A stretch of DNA of 64,000 bases from Cyclobacterium xiamenense (GTDB lineage Bacteria > Bacteroidota > Bacteroidia > Cytophagales > Cyclobacteriaceae), in NCBI RefSeq assembly GCF_009467825.1, contig NZ_WIOK01000015.1, forward strand, positions 1 to 64,000, in the 5' to 3' direction. Below are positions 1 to 8,300 of the stretch, piece by piece. A model generated the notes under the pieces. That model searched no databases. It saw nothing but the letters and a program-made list of their open reading frames with translations, and had not been told where the DNA came from. Numbering within the stretch: position 1 is the first letter of the stretch; each line of letters opens with the position of its first letter. The translations under genes were made by a program, and so were the position numbers.

Positions 1-297
1 TCAGAAAAAAACTGCCATTCAATTTTGTAGCGGGCCTGTGAGAAGGCACTTCCGGTGACTTCCTGTTTCCCCAGCTTGGAAAGGACATCTTCGGTGACAT
101 AATCGGCGGATTCCTTGAACAGCTGGAGCACCGAAAGTACTACAGCCTGAAAGTCGAGTGGGGAAGATCTGGAAAAATGAGCGGGGTCCGAGCAGTAAGT
201 AGCCTGATTTTCAGGTGATTGTATTTTTTCAAAGATTTTTTTTCGGACAATCGCAAGATATATCCGTCGTGGTTTGGTTGGTATTTTGTACCTTCAT
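1..297 (-). pseudogene. IS4-like transposase, N-terminal fragment, frameshifted and cut by the window edge
   Basis: Read on the minus strand, the first ~240 bases encode a continuous peptide with segments such as RSSPLDFQAVVLSVLQLFK and VTGSAFSQARYKIEWQFF. These look like the N-terminal region of IS4-family DDE transposases (a pattern known to me, not searched). The frame runs off the window at base 1. It has no in-frame ATG. The only nearby ATG (295-297) opens a different frame, MKVQNTNQ..., which stops after 22 codons at 229-231. The two frames meet at a run of eight T (236-243, A8 on the coding strand), so one indel or slip there would join them. This is either a real pseudogene or a homopolymer sequencing error. 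The catalytic region lies outside the window. Confidence 0.5.
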
Positions 298-314
298 AGC
301 TATATGTTTTAGAA

Positions 315-362
315 GCTTTAAGTTACTTAAAGCAAGCCGGTTTTCATAAGGAAAACCGGCTT
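315..362. repeat. Two adjoining perfect inverted repeats
   Basis: GCTTTAAGT (315-323) and ACTTAAAGC (325-333) form a 9-bp palindrome with a 1-nt centre. It abuts AAGCCGGTTTTC (334-345) and GAAAACCGGCTT (351-362), a 12-bp perfect stem with a 5-nt loop. The pair lies exactly between the two decayed transposase genes. The second hairpin could be a terminator (TTATTTT follows on the plus strand). Its function is not established. Confidence 0.6.
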
Positions 363-372
363 ATTTTGGCCT

Positions 373-708
373 CTAGAGCTGTTTTTTTCTTAACTTAATA
401 GCATTGGTGGTTACCTGATGCCGTTTTCGTCTCCGCACCAGCAGTCCCCCGCTTCTTAGCAGATCAAAGAAGGCATCCCTTCCCATTTTTATTTGATGCT
501 CGTACACAAACTCCTCAAGTTTACCGAACAGTTTTCTGCCTCCCAAACACTTGTGTTTCTTACGGATACCCCGTATTTCCAGAATCAGTATCTCTTCTTC
601 TATGGCTGTTTTTAAGATACGGCGTTTATTTTGGTAATATGCTTGTCTTGTCAGGCCAAACCATGAACATAAGTCGACTAAACTTATGCCCTTGAAGTTA
701 TACTTCAT
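373..708 (-). pseudogene. IS3-family transposase OrfB, truncated
   Basis: A 111-residue protein that begins like the helix-turn-helix/HTH_21 part of IS3-type OrfB (GLTRQAYYQNKRR..., MGRDAFFDLLRSGGLLVRRR). Full OrfB proteins are about 270-290 residues and carry the DDE rve integrase domain. Here the reading frame ends in IKLRKKQL shortly after the VTTN segment, so the whole catalytic domain is gone. Its ATG overlaps the orfA stop as ATGA (705-708), the usual orfA/orfB coupling. It cannot transpose by itself. Confidence 0.8.
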
Positions 709-1136
709 CTCTTCGATGGTTTGGTACTGTACTTTTTTCTTATAGAGATGTTAAACTCCTTTTCGGCAAAATCAACCATCGTGGAGAAGGCAACAGCCTT
801 CATCTCCGCTGTCTGAACTTGCTTTTCAAGGTCTTCAATGCGTTTCTTTAGCTTGAGAATTTCAAATTCCTCAGAACCGGTCCCATCTTCTTTTTTCCTG
901 TTGGGCATAGACTCTAAGTTAGCGGTTTTGATGAATTTATCATTAATGCCTAATTTCCGCATCCACATAGCAATCTTACCATTTTCGGTTTTATATCCGG
1001 TATACCTGTTATAAACAGCCTTTTTTGTTTCATTGCCGGACAAGTAGTCATGAATAATTAGCTTCTTTTCATGATCTGAAAAATACAGCCGATTTCCAAA
1101 CCATTGTCCTAAATTAGGTTTACTCTCCTTTTTCAT
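705..1136 (-). CDS. IS3-family transposase OrfA (helix-turn-helix)
   Basis: A 143-residue protein. The N-terminal half looks like an HTH_Tnp_1/transposase_8 domain (FSDHEKKLIIHDYLSGNETKKAVYNRYTG), and residues ~90-125 form a leucine-zipper-like coiled coil (EILKLKKRIEDLEKQVQTAEM), as is usual for IS3 OrfA. In intact elements OrfA binds DNA and is fused to OrfB by frameshifting. It appears intact, but its partner OrfB is truncated, so the element is presumably dead. It begins 40 bp inside the element end at 1176. Confidence 0.8.
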   Translation of the reverse strand: MKKESKPNLGQWFGNRLYFSDHEKKLIIHDYLSGNETKKAVYNRYTGYKTENGKIAMWMRKLGINDKFIKTANLESMPNRKKEDGTGSEEFEILKLKKRIEDLEKQVQTAEMKAVAFSTMVDFAEKEFNISIRKKYSTKPSKR

Positions 1137-1176
1137 TTACCTCATTTTTTGCGTAAACCTATTTCAGGACGAGTCA

Positions 1177-1277
1177 TTGGGGTTTTCCCAACCCCGAAGG
1201 TCTTTCCGCAGAACGTGCACGAAAAAAACTTCGAGGTCCCAAAGACCTCAAAGGTTAAATCGGATTGCGACCTTTGG
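1177..1277. repeat. Double-hairpin repeat unit, interrupted by the IS3 element
   Basis: A diverged copy of the unit tandemly repeated at 3503-3983. It starts at TTGGGG (1177), right at the IS end; the expected first bases (GACCT) are missing. It continues through both stems to CAAAGGTT (~1255). The opening GACCTTTGG of a further unit follows at 1269-1277, in the expected ~98-bp register, and then homology stops. This suggests a formerly longer array here. Confidence 0.75.
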
Positions 1278-1334
1278 TTTCAAATTCTTCATTTATCAAT
1301 GCACCCTATAGGCCCTACCATTTGGATCGACTGA

Positions 1335-1607
1335 TTAAATGGTGGGTAATTTCATAAACAATAGGGGTTTTCCCTCCCCGGCGAAAATAGCAATTGAAAA
1401 ACTTTTTGATGGATCAAATTTGGTTGGCTTTTTGATTCCTTTATACAATTGGACAGGATCAATAACCCTCAACTGGTGAAAAATGGATGCTTCATAATTT
1501 TCAGGAAATAGATTACTAGTTTGACCATCCTTTGTTTCCTTGATTTGTGGCCAATAGGGTACCTGTACTTTGCAACTTTCCGAATATATGGCTTGAATGG
1601 CCTCTAT
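1335..1607 (-). other. Open -1-frame extension of the M56 gene (90 codons)
   Basis: Directly beyond the M56 stop codon (1604-1606) the -1 frame is open for 90 codons, ending with TAA at 1335-1337. It encodes protein-like sequence (for example YWPQIKETKDG, FHQLRVIDPVQLYKG, FSIAIFAGEGKPLLF) but has no start codon of its own at the junction. The M56 gene ends GTA AAA AAA TAG, so the codons hold an A AAA AAA slippery heptamer (1607-1613). A -1 slip would fuse the two frames into a protein of about 565 residues. Alternatives are a genuine frameshift mutation or a homopolymer error. The reading was done by hand. Confidence 0.6.
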
Positions 1608-3031
1608 TTTTTTACTGGTTTAACATATTTCTCATCATAATAGGTTTGAGTCATTAAGCCAACACTATAGGCAGGTTTCTTGAACAAACCTCCCGCTTCG
1701 GTTTCCCGTACTGTAAACCTGGCAAAATCGGCTGGCTGATAGTTTTCTATTTCAGCTTTTTCAATTGCCCTATTATCAATGGTGAATGAGATGTTCCTGG
1801 TTTTTATCCATCGTTCGAAAACATCCTTTTCAATTTCTTTTTTAGCAGGAGGCTTTTCAAAATGAATACTTGATTTCACTTCCGGATGGGCTTGCTGCAA
1901 GGCAAGCAATTTCTCAAATGCCAAATCATCAAAAAAAGGAAATGGCGTACTTTCTGCCTTTTCTTTTTCATTTAAGCCAAGGAAAGCACTTCTAAGTCTT
2001 GGCAGGTCCAGTTTATTCAAATCCACTTCAAAGGGATTTCCATCCTTGAACGCGCTGGCAAGGATTTGCTCATAATCGTTTGCTGTATGGTTTTGTTGGA
2101 TCCTTTCGAGGGAGGTTTGGCCGGAGGACAAAAAAACCATCAGGAATCCTGCCACAATAACGCCGATTGATTTGAACAGCATGGTCTTAAGAAAGGAGCT
2201 GGATTGGCCCATCATGATTAACCTTCTTTTGGTGGCGGAGAAATTGAACGGACTACTGATCGATATAGCAGCTTCATTCCCTGAAATTTTATGGATTAAA
2301 AGCCACTGGTAGGCAGCTTTGTTGCGGTATTTGGCAATTACAGCTGCATCGGCCAGAAATTCATGATTCAGCTGCATCGCTTTTTTGTAAAGCAAGAAAA
2401 CCGGGTTAAACCAAAAGACAACTTTTAGCACCTCCACAAACAATATGTCCCAACTGTGCCGCTGCCGAATATGGGTCAATTCATGAAATAAAATCTCATT
2501 TTCTATGGTCTTATTCTGGAAGGATACTTTATCGACAAATAGAAAATGTAAAAAGGTAAAAGGCAGGGTGTCTTTCCTTAGTAAAACATAAGTACAATCC
2601 TTTTCCCTGAGGGTCAAATTATCTCGGATCAGTCGCCTGATTTGTACCAACTGAATAATAAACCGGACTAAAAAAAAGAAAAGGCCAGACAAATAAATCC
2701 CCATCAATAGGGTATTCCAGGGGACAGCAATATCCGATTGTACAGGAAGGGGAGCTTCCACTTCAGCCTGTAGCCCTCCTTGCGTTGGGAATGTATTGTT
2801 ATCTGAACTTATTTCACTGCTGTATGCGGCAGGCACCTTTTCTGGAAATAAATCTTCCCCGATTTGAAAGCTTAAGGGTACCTGAAGAAAGGGCACCATC
2901 AGGGAAAAACAAAGCGCAAAAATCAGGAAAAAACGGTTGAAGCCAAACATGCTCTCTTTCACCAAAAAGAGTCGATAAAAAGCATAAAAGATAAGCAAAG
3001 CAATCGTGGCCTTTAGGATAAATGTGATCAT
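1604..3031 (-). CDS. M56-family membrane metallopeptidase (BlaR1/MecR1-like)
   Basis: A 475-residue integral membrane protein. Hydrophobic segments lie near residues 4-24, 33-50 and 105-130, and HELTH (183-187) provides the zinc-binding HExxH motif of M56 antirepressor peptidases. A further hydrophobic stretch (~283-305) precedes a long C-terminal region predicted to lie outside the cytoplasm. In the family, the peptidase senses a signal and inactivates the partner BlaI repressor. The ATG overlaps the BlaI stop by 4 bp (3028-3031), so the two are co-translated. There is no penicillin-binding SxxK sensor domain, so the signal is not necessarily a beta-lactam; Bacteroidota have many such orphan pairs. 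The C-terminus is odd: the -1 frame stays open beyond the stop. Confidence 0.85.
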   Translation of the reverse strand: MITFILKATIALLIFYAFYRLFLVKESMFGFNRFFLIFALCFSLMVPFLQVPLSFQIGEDLFPEKVPAAYSSEISSDNNTFPTQGGLQAEVEAPLPVQSDIAVPWNTLLMGIYLSGLFFFLVRFIIQLVQIRRLIRDNLTLREKDCTYVLLRKDTLPFTFLHFLFVDKVSFQNKTIENEILFHELTHIRQRHSWDILFVEVLKVVFWFNPVFLLYKKAMQLNHEFLADAAVIAKYRNKAAYQWLLIHKISGNEAAISISSPFNFSATKRRLIMMGQSSSFLKTMLFKSIGVIVAGFLMVFLSSGQTSLERIQQNHTANDYEQILASAFKDGNPFEVDLNKLDLPRLRSAFLGLNEKEKAESTPFPFFDDLAFEKLLALQQAHPEVKSSIHFEKPPAKKEIEKDVFERWIKTRNISFTIDNRAIEKAEIENYQPADFARFTVRETEAGGLFKKPAYSVGLMTQTYYDEKYVKPVKK

Positions 3032-3399
3032 GGCTTCTGGGATTTTATTTGTTCTTCAATAATTTTTTTCAGCTCCTCCAGTTCCTTTGTGTCCAATTCC
3101 GTCTCTTTGGTAAAAAAGGAAGCAAATTGGGCTGGAGAATCATTAAAGAATTTTTTGATCATGGTGTTAACTTTTCTGGAGAAATAGTCATTCTTGTCCA
3201 CTACGGGGAAGTAGGCCCGGGAGTTGCCGTATAACTCAAAACGGATGGCCCCTTTTTCCTGCAATCTTTTGAGCAGGGTAGCCACCGTTGTATTTGCCGG
3301 CTTGGGCTCCGGATAGGAGGCCAGTATGTCCTTCATAAAAGCCCTTCCTTTTTCCCAAATCAAATTCATAAGTTGCTCTTCAGCATTTGAAAGCTTCAT
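3028..3399 (-). CDS. BlaI/MecI/CopY-family transcriptional repressor
   Basis: A 123-residue winged-helix protein of normal length for the family. The N-terminal part (LSNAEEQLMNLIWEKG, then NTTVATLLKRLQEKGA) matches the BlaI DNA-binding domain. The C-terminal helices (FFNDSPAQFASFFTKETEL...) are the dimerisation region. It is first in an operon with the M56 peptidase. A palindromic TCTA...TAGA sequence overlaps the upstream -7 box, consistent with autorepression. Confidence 0.9.
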   Translation of the reverse strand: MKLSNAEEQLMNLIWEKGRAFMKDILASYPEPKPANTTVATLLKRLQEKGAIRFELYGNSRAYFPVVDKNDYFSRKVNTMIKKFFNDSPAQFASFFTKETELDTKELEELKKIIEEQIKSQKP

Positions 3400-3421
3400 G
3401 TTCTATTTTTTTAGATTCTAC

Positions 3422-3457
3422 TCTACAAATATAGAATATAAATTTTATCTCTCAAAA
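3422..3457 (-). promoter_or_regulatory. Promoter and likely BlaI operator of the blaI-M56 operon
   Basis: On the minus strand, TTTTG (3453-3457), 19 bases, then TATATTTG (3426-3433) match the Bacteroidota -33/-7 pattern (TTTG...TAnnTTTG). The -7 box lies inside the near-palindrome TCTACAAATATAGA (3422-3435), which resembles the TACA/TGTA-type sites of BlaI proteins. Binding by BlaI is inference. Confidence 0.65.
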
Positions 3458-3502
3458 GGTATTTGTAATTTATTATTATAGTTAAAATAAAAAACAGAAG
3501 CT

Positions 3503-3983
3503 GACCTTTGGGGTTTTTCCAACCCAGACGGTCTTTTAACGGAACGCGCACGTATAAAACCGTCGAGGTCTCAAAGACCTCAAAGGTTGAGAGCAAACCT
3601 AGACCTTTGGGGTTTTTCCAACCCCGAAGGTCTTTCCGCAGAACGTACACGAACAAAACCTTCGAGGTCCCAAAGACCTCAAAGGTTATAGCAGAATCCT
3701 GACCTTTGGGGTTTTCCAACCCCGAAGGTCTTTTCACGGAACGTACACGAACAAAACCTTCGAGGTCCCAAAGACCTCAAAGGTTATAGCAGAATCCTGA
3801 CCTTTGGGGTTTCCCCAACCCCGAAGGTCTTTCCGCAGAACGTACACGAAAAAAACCTTCGAGGTCTCAAAGACATCAAAGGTTATAGCAGAATCCTGAC
3901 CTTTGGGGTTTTTCCAACCCCGAAGCTCTCTTCCGGAACGTACACGAAAAAAACCGTCGAGGTCCCAAAGACCTCAACGGTTG
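3503..3983. repeat. Tandem array of five ~98-bp double-hairpin units
   Basis: Units start at GACCTTTGGGG at 3503, 3602, 3701, 3799 and 3898 (periods 99, 99, 98, 99). Each unit holds hairpin A (GACCTT-t-GGGGTT, TTTCC-type loop, AACCCC-g-AAGGTC), a ~25-nt linker with CGCAGAACGTACACGAA, hairpin B (AACCTT-c-GAGGTC, CCAAA loop, GACCTC-a-AAGGTT) and a short spacer (TATAGCAGAATCCT in the middle units). A further copy lies at 1177. The array sits between blaI (minus) and the 3' end of the regulator gene (minus), so it would be transcribed as the tail of the regulator mRNA. Short ORFs inside it are artefacts of the repeat. Confidence 0.95.
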
Positions 3984-5212
3984 AGGATGTCGCCCCCCGG
4001 ATCCACCCAAAAAGTGGCAGGTTCATCCAGCGGAAATACATGGATCAGCTTGGTGCTGAGCTCGGTGCGGTCAATACCTGAAACTTCAAAAAGTACTTCA
4101 AAATAGGGTGGTACTTCCCCCAATTGCCCGGCGATCTCACTTTTGATAGCTTGCCGCAGAGAGGTATCCGTGAAGTTTTTAAGGCTCTGCGTGGCTCCGG
4201 TATCCCAAAGACCACAGAAAAGGTAAACCGTGTTTTGGTTTGGGCCAGGAAATTTGGCCATAAAGCCGTAATCGGTATGGTAGCCATCCGGATCGCCCGT
4301 TGGAGAAAAAACATGCCTTTCAGCAATACCCTCCCTTTCCAAAATCAATGCTTCTCCTGCCTCGTCATAGGCAAAATGGGAGTAATTGAAATAATCCCTG
4401 AACAAACCCAATGTTTTGATCATCCCCACTACCACAAAATTCTGATCCTGCAATTCCTTGGGATTGAAGCGGGAAATGGTTCGAATTGAAAAAAAATGTC
4501 CCGAGGCATCAAACATGCGGGTAAGGTCTTTGATCCATTGCAGGCTGCCCCGAATAAGCAAGCCATAGGAAATAGGTGCGGTAAAAACTCCCTCCCGCTT
4601 GTCTGAATTCCGGAAAGACTCAAACTCGGAAAAGCTGTTGATATGTGGATCCCGAATGGTTCTGTCCATTCCGTTTAGGCTGTCCTGTTCCAGATAAATA
4701 AACAAGTCTCCCAGAAAAACCGATGTGGGATAACCATTCGTAACCAGATCTGACCATATGGTTGCATGAAGTAAATTTCGGCTTTGTCGTCCTATCTGAA
4801 ACCAGGCCAGCAGCAGCAATAAACATGATATCCCTAAAATCAACGGTATCCGGATCCATTTTTTTTCTGCCCATTGAAAAATAGCCAATTGGCGCTTCCT
4901 TTTCTCAAAAACAATTCCGTAGCTACCTTTGGGCATGCTCATCCGGAAAGGGTCGTTGCTTCCTTCATTGGCGTAATAATTCCCTAACTTCTCCCGCAGT
5001 TTATAGGCATAGACCCGAATCAAGGTGCTCTCAGATGGATCAAAATCGGGCTTGCCAAAAACCTCCGCTGCAATAACGGTCTCTTTGGGTGCATCCTCCT
5101 CCAAGGAGCAACGTACCAGAAACCGCAACAAATTGGCATAGGTAGTGGATCGCCCAAAGCCCTTGCTCTTGATGATCTTTTCCGTAAGCTCCAGAAAAAC
5201 AGCCTTCTCCAT
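3974..5212 (-). CDS. Membrane-anchored DNA-binding regulator (ToxR-like layout)
   Basis: A 412-residue protein. Residues ~1-105 resemble the winged-helix-type domain found at the N-terminus of some TolB-like/adenylate-cyclase-like regulators (KETVIAAEVFGK, DFDPSESTLIRVYAYKLREKL, NDPFRMSMPKGSYGIVF). One transmembrane helix follows at ~121-140 (RIPLILGISCLLLLLAWFQI). The remaining ~265 residues, predicted to be periplasmic, match no domain I recognise. The layout suggests a one-component regulator that senses outside and binds DNA inside. It is divergent from the cytochrome/DUF1501 genes across a 144-bp gap, so it probably controls them (inference). The last codons, Asn-Arg-stop, lie inside the final unit of the repeat array, so the natural C-terminus may have been altered. 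Confidence 0.7.
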   Translation of the reverse strand: MEKAVFLELTEKIIKSKGFGRSTTYANLLRFLVRCSLEEDAPKETVIAAEVFGKPDFDPSESTLIRVYAYKLREKLGNYYANEGSNDPFRMSMPKGSYGIVFEKRKRQLAIFQWAEKKWIRIPLILGISCLLLLLAWFQIGRQSRNLLHATIWSDLVTNGYPTSVFLGDLFIYLEQDSLNGMDRTIRDPHINSFSEFESFRNSDKREGVFTAPISYGLLIRGSLQWIKDLTRMFDASGHFFSIRTISRFNPKELQDQNFVVVGMIKTLGLFRDYFNYSHFAYDEAGEALILEREGIAERHVFSPTGDPDGYHTDYGFMAKFPGPNQNTVYLFCGLWDTGATQSLKNFTDTSLRQAIKSEIAGQLGEVPPYFEVLFEVSGIDRTELSTKLIHVFPLDEPATFWVDPGGDILNR

Positions 5213-5234
5213 CCCGTACTTTTCTTTTATTTCT

Positions 5235-5312
5235 TAAAGATAATCAATAACTTTAACAGTTAACAAAACGGTTTTTTGCCTTGCATTGCCCGGATTTTTC
5301 CAAGTATATTTG
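5235..5312. promoter_or_regulatory. Back-to-back divergent promoters with a central palindrome
   Basis: Minus strand: TTTTG (5264-5268), 21 bases, TATCTTTA (5235-5242). Plus strand: TTG (5281-5283), 21 bases, TATATTTG (5305-5312). Both fit the Bacteroidota -33/-7 pattern. The palindrome TTAACAGTTAA (5253-5263) lies between the minus-strand boxes and is a candidate operator. The plus-strand -7 box shows that the cytochrome gene must start at 5357, not at the upstream in-frame ATG at 5276. Confidence 0.6.
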
Positions 5313-5356
5313 GAAAATACCCAAAAGTCAAAAAATCAGTCAAATTCCCAATAGCC

Positions 5357-8300
5357 ATGAAAAGTCGCCGCTTCAATCATCTTTTACCGCTCATTGCATT
5401 GTCCCTGGGCTGGGTCGGTTGCGGCTGGGAAACGCCGGAGAAAATCAAGCAGGCATACCAGGAACTGCCCGAAGCCATCGACTTCAATTACCATGTCAAG
5501 CCCATTCTTTCCGACAAATGCTTTGCCTGTCATGGTCCCGACGCGGCCAATCAGGAAGCAGACCTCCGACTAGATCAGGAAGAATTTGCCTTTGCTGCAC
5601 TGAAAAGCAACGCCGGCAATCATGCCATCGTGCCCGGAAAACCGGGCAAAAGTGAGCTGGTAAACCGCATTCTATCGGAAGACAAGGAATTGCTCATGCC
5701 TCCCCCGGAGTCCAACCTTAGTCTTAGCACGGAGGAAATTGCCATCCTCACCAAGTGGGTCGAGCAGGGTGCCGAATACAAGCCCCACTGGTCCTTTATC
5801 CCACCGGAAATAGCGGAGCAGCCAAATCCCGAAACCAATGATTGGACACGGAATGAAATCGACGCTTTTGTGGTCGAAAAGCTGCAGGCCTCCGGCTTGC
5901 AACCCGCCGAGGAAGCCAGTAAAGAGCTTTTGATCCGCCGGTTGAGCTTTGACCTAACAGGGCTTCCACCCAGCCTGGAGGAAATCCGGCAATTCGTTTC
6001 GGATACTTCCGAAGATGCCTACGAAAAACTAGTGGACCGGCTGCTCGCCTCCCCGGCCTACGGTGAACGCATGGCGGCGGACTGGATGGACGTGGCACGG
6101 TATGCCGATTCCGACGGCTACCTGGACGACAAACACCGGGATTTCAGCCCCTACCGCGATTGGGTGATCGAAGCCTTTAATCAAAACATGCCCTACGATC
6201 AGTTTATTACCTGGCAAATTGCCGGAGACCTGATCGAAAATCCCAGCCAGGAGAGCGTACTCGCTACCGCCTTTAACCGGCTACATAAACGAAATTCCGA
6301 AGCGGGCATCGTCTTTGAAGAATACCGGGCCGAGTACGTGGCTGACCGTACCAATACCGTTGGGAAAGCCATACTGGGACTGAGCATGGAGTGCGCCCGT
6401 TGCCACGACCACAAATACGATCCCATCAGCCAGAAAGATTATTACGAGTTTTCGGCCTACTTCAATAGCACCAACGAACTGGGAACAGCCGTTTACGGCC
6501 CTGGACAGGTACCCGGTCCTTCCTTGCTGTTGACCAATGAAGAGCAGGATAAACTTTTGGACTACCTGGACAAGCAAATTCACGCCACACAATCCCAGCT
6601 GCGGGAATTGGCTGAAACGGGCCCGGATAACGGGCAGCCCGATCCCGAATCCCTGCATGCGGGTCTAAAGCAGCTGCAAACCCAGGGACTGGTGGCTTCC
6701 TACGATTTTGATAAATTAACACCCCAGCCAGGTGGCAAGGCCTTTAAAAATCCCGGCTGGTCCGGAAACTCCGGTCCGGCACTTATACGGGAACCCGATA
6801 TTGCGGAAGGAGTACGCGGAAAAGGCATCTTTATCAACGACTTTACCACCCTTTCCCTTCCCGAAAAAGTAGGCTGGTTTGACCAAACGGATCCCTTTTC
6901 CGTTTCCCTCTCCGTCTTTCCGGATACCCTTTACAAAGAAGCCGTCTTGTTTACCCACTGCGAGGATATCCGGCTGGGGCTGAAAGGGTACTCGCTGTTC
7001 CTGGAAGACAACCGCCTCAATTTCATCATGGCCTACAGCTGGCCCACCAATGCCCTGCAGGTAAAGACGCTGGAACCCATCCCCCCAAAAGAATGGTCCA
7101 ATATCAGCATTACCTACGATGGCATGGGAAAGGCTTCCGGTATCGGCGTTTACCTGAATGGAGAAAAAGTACCGGTAGAAGTAGAAGCGGATCACATTTA
7201 CAAGTCCATCCTGTTTGAACCGGATATCCATACCTATGGCTTTAGAGGCTTTGTACTGGGTGTGCGGGACAAGATGAAAACCTTTCTTAACGGTGGTCTG
7301 GACGAATTGAAGGTTTACAACCGGGAGCTAACTGCCCTGGAGGTGCAATTTGCCAACGACCCGGAAAAAGCGAAAACCCTGATCGAAAACCCGCAAAATG
7401 CCGGCGAGCGGGAACTCATCCGGCAGCATGTGTTTAAATCGGCCAACGAGCAGGCCAAAAAGTTGCAAAAATCGGTATGGGAATACCGAAAGCAACGGGC
7501 GGCGCACACCAACGACATCCCGGAAATCATGGTGATGGGCGACCTGCCGGAACCCAGACCCACCTACATTCTGGACCGGGGCCTGTACAGTGCCCCCACC
7601 GAACAGGTCTACCCCAACGTTCCGGAGGCGGTCATCCCGGGGGAAACGACCAACTACCCGCAAAACCGATTGGGCCTGGCCCAATGGCTGGTGGATTCGA
7701 AAAATCCGCTGACCGCCCGGGTATTTGTAAACCGGCTCTGGCAGATGCATTTCGGTAATGGACTGGTAAAAACCTCGGATGATTTTGGCAGCCAGGGCAG
7801 CCTGCCCAGCCATCCCGAGCTGTTGGATTGGCTGGCGGTGACTTTCCGCGAATCCGGCTGGGATATCAAAAAAATGCACAAGTTGATAGCGATGTCGGCC
7901 ACCTACCGGCAAACCTCCGGAACCAGTGCTGAATTGCAGGAGAAAGATCCTGAAAACGTTTTGTTGGCCCGGGGGCCCAGCTTTCGCATGACTGCGGAGA
8001 TGATCCGGGACAATGCCCTGGCCATAAGCGGGCTTCTGGCCCCCAAAATTGGAGGGGAAAGTGCCTACCCCTACCAGCCAGAAGGGCTATGGGACGAAAT
8101 CAGCACCAAATCCTGGCGCTACCGCTACCTGCAGGAACCGGGGGAAGGGCTGTACCGAAGAAGCGTTTACACCATTTGGAAAAGAACTTCCGGTCCTCCT
8201 TCCATGATGATTTTTGATGTGGGAGACCGAGCCGAATGCACCGTAAAGCGCACCGAAACCAGCACGCCTCTGCAGGCCTTGGTGCTGCTGAATGATCCTC

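Larger units (their letters stand above)
373..1176 (-). mobile_element. Truncated IS3-family insertion sequence
   Basis: This contains orfA (705-1136) and a truncated orfB (373-708). The outer end can be placed at 1176: read on the minus strand it begins TGACTCGTCCTGAAATAGG, with the TG start expected of IS3-family termini, and it directly abuts a copy of the local double-hairpin repeat at 1177. The other end is missing because orfB loses homology near base 400. No target-site duplication can be checked. Confidence 0.7.

Noticed and set aside
1149-1334. 61-codon plus-strand frame
   Set aside because: It runs through the IS terminus and the repeat unit; no ribosome-binding site or protein features.
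3503-3983. CRISPR array
   Set aside because: The whole ~98-bp unit is conserved, including the part that would be spacer, and there are no cas genes.
3423-4106. Several short frames in the repeat array
   Set aside because: Their peptides simply repeat the translated unit (for example GFFQPRRSF) and alternate strands.
5276-5356. Upstream start for the cytochrome gene
   Set aside because: It lies ahead of the -33/-7 boxes at 5281-5312 and adds residues before a normal signal peptide.
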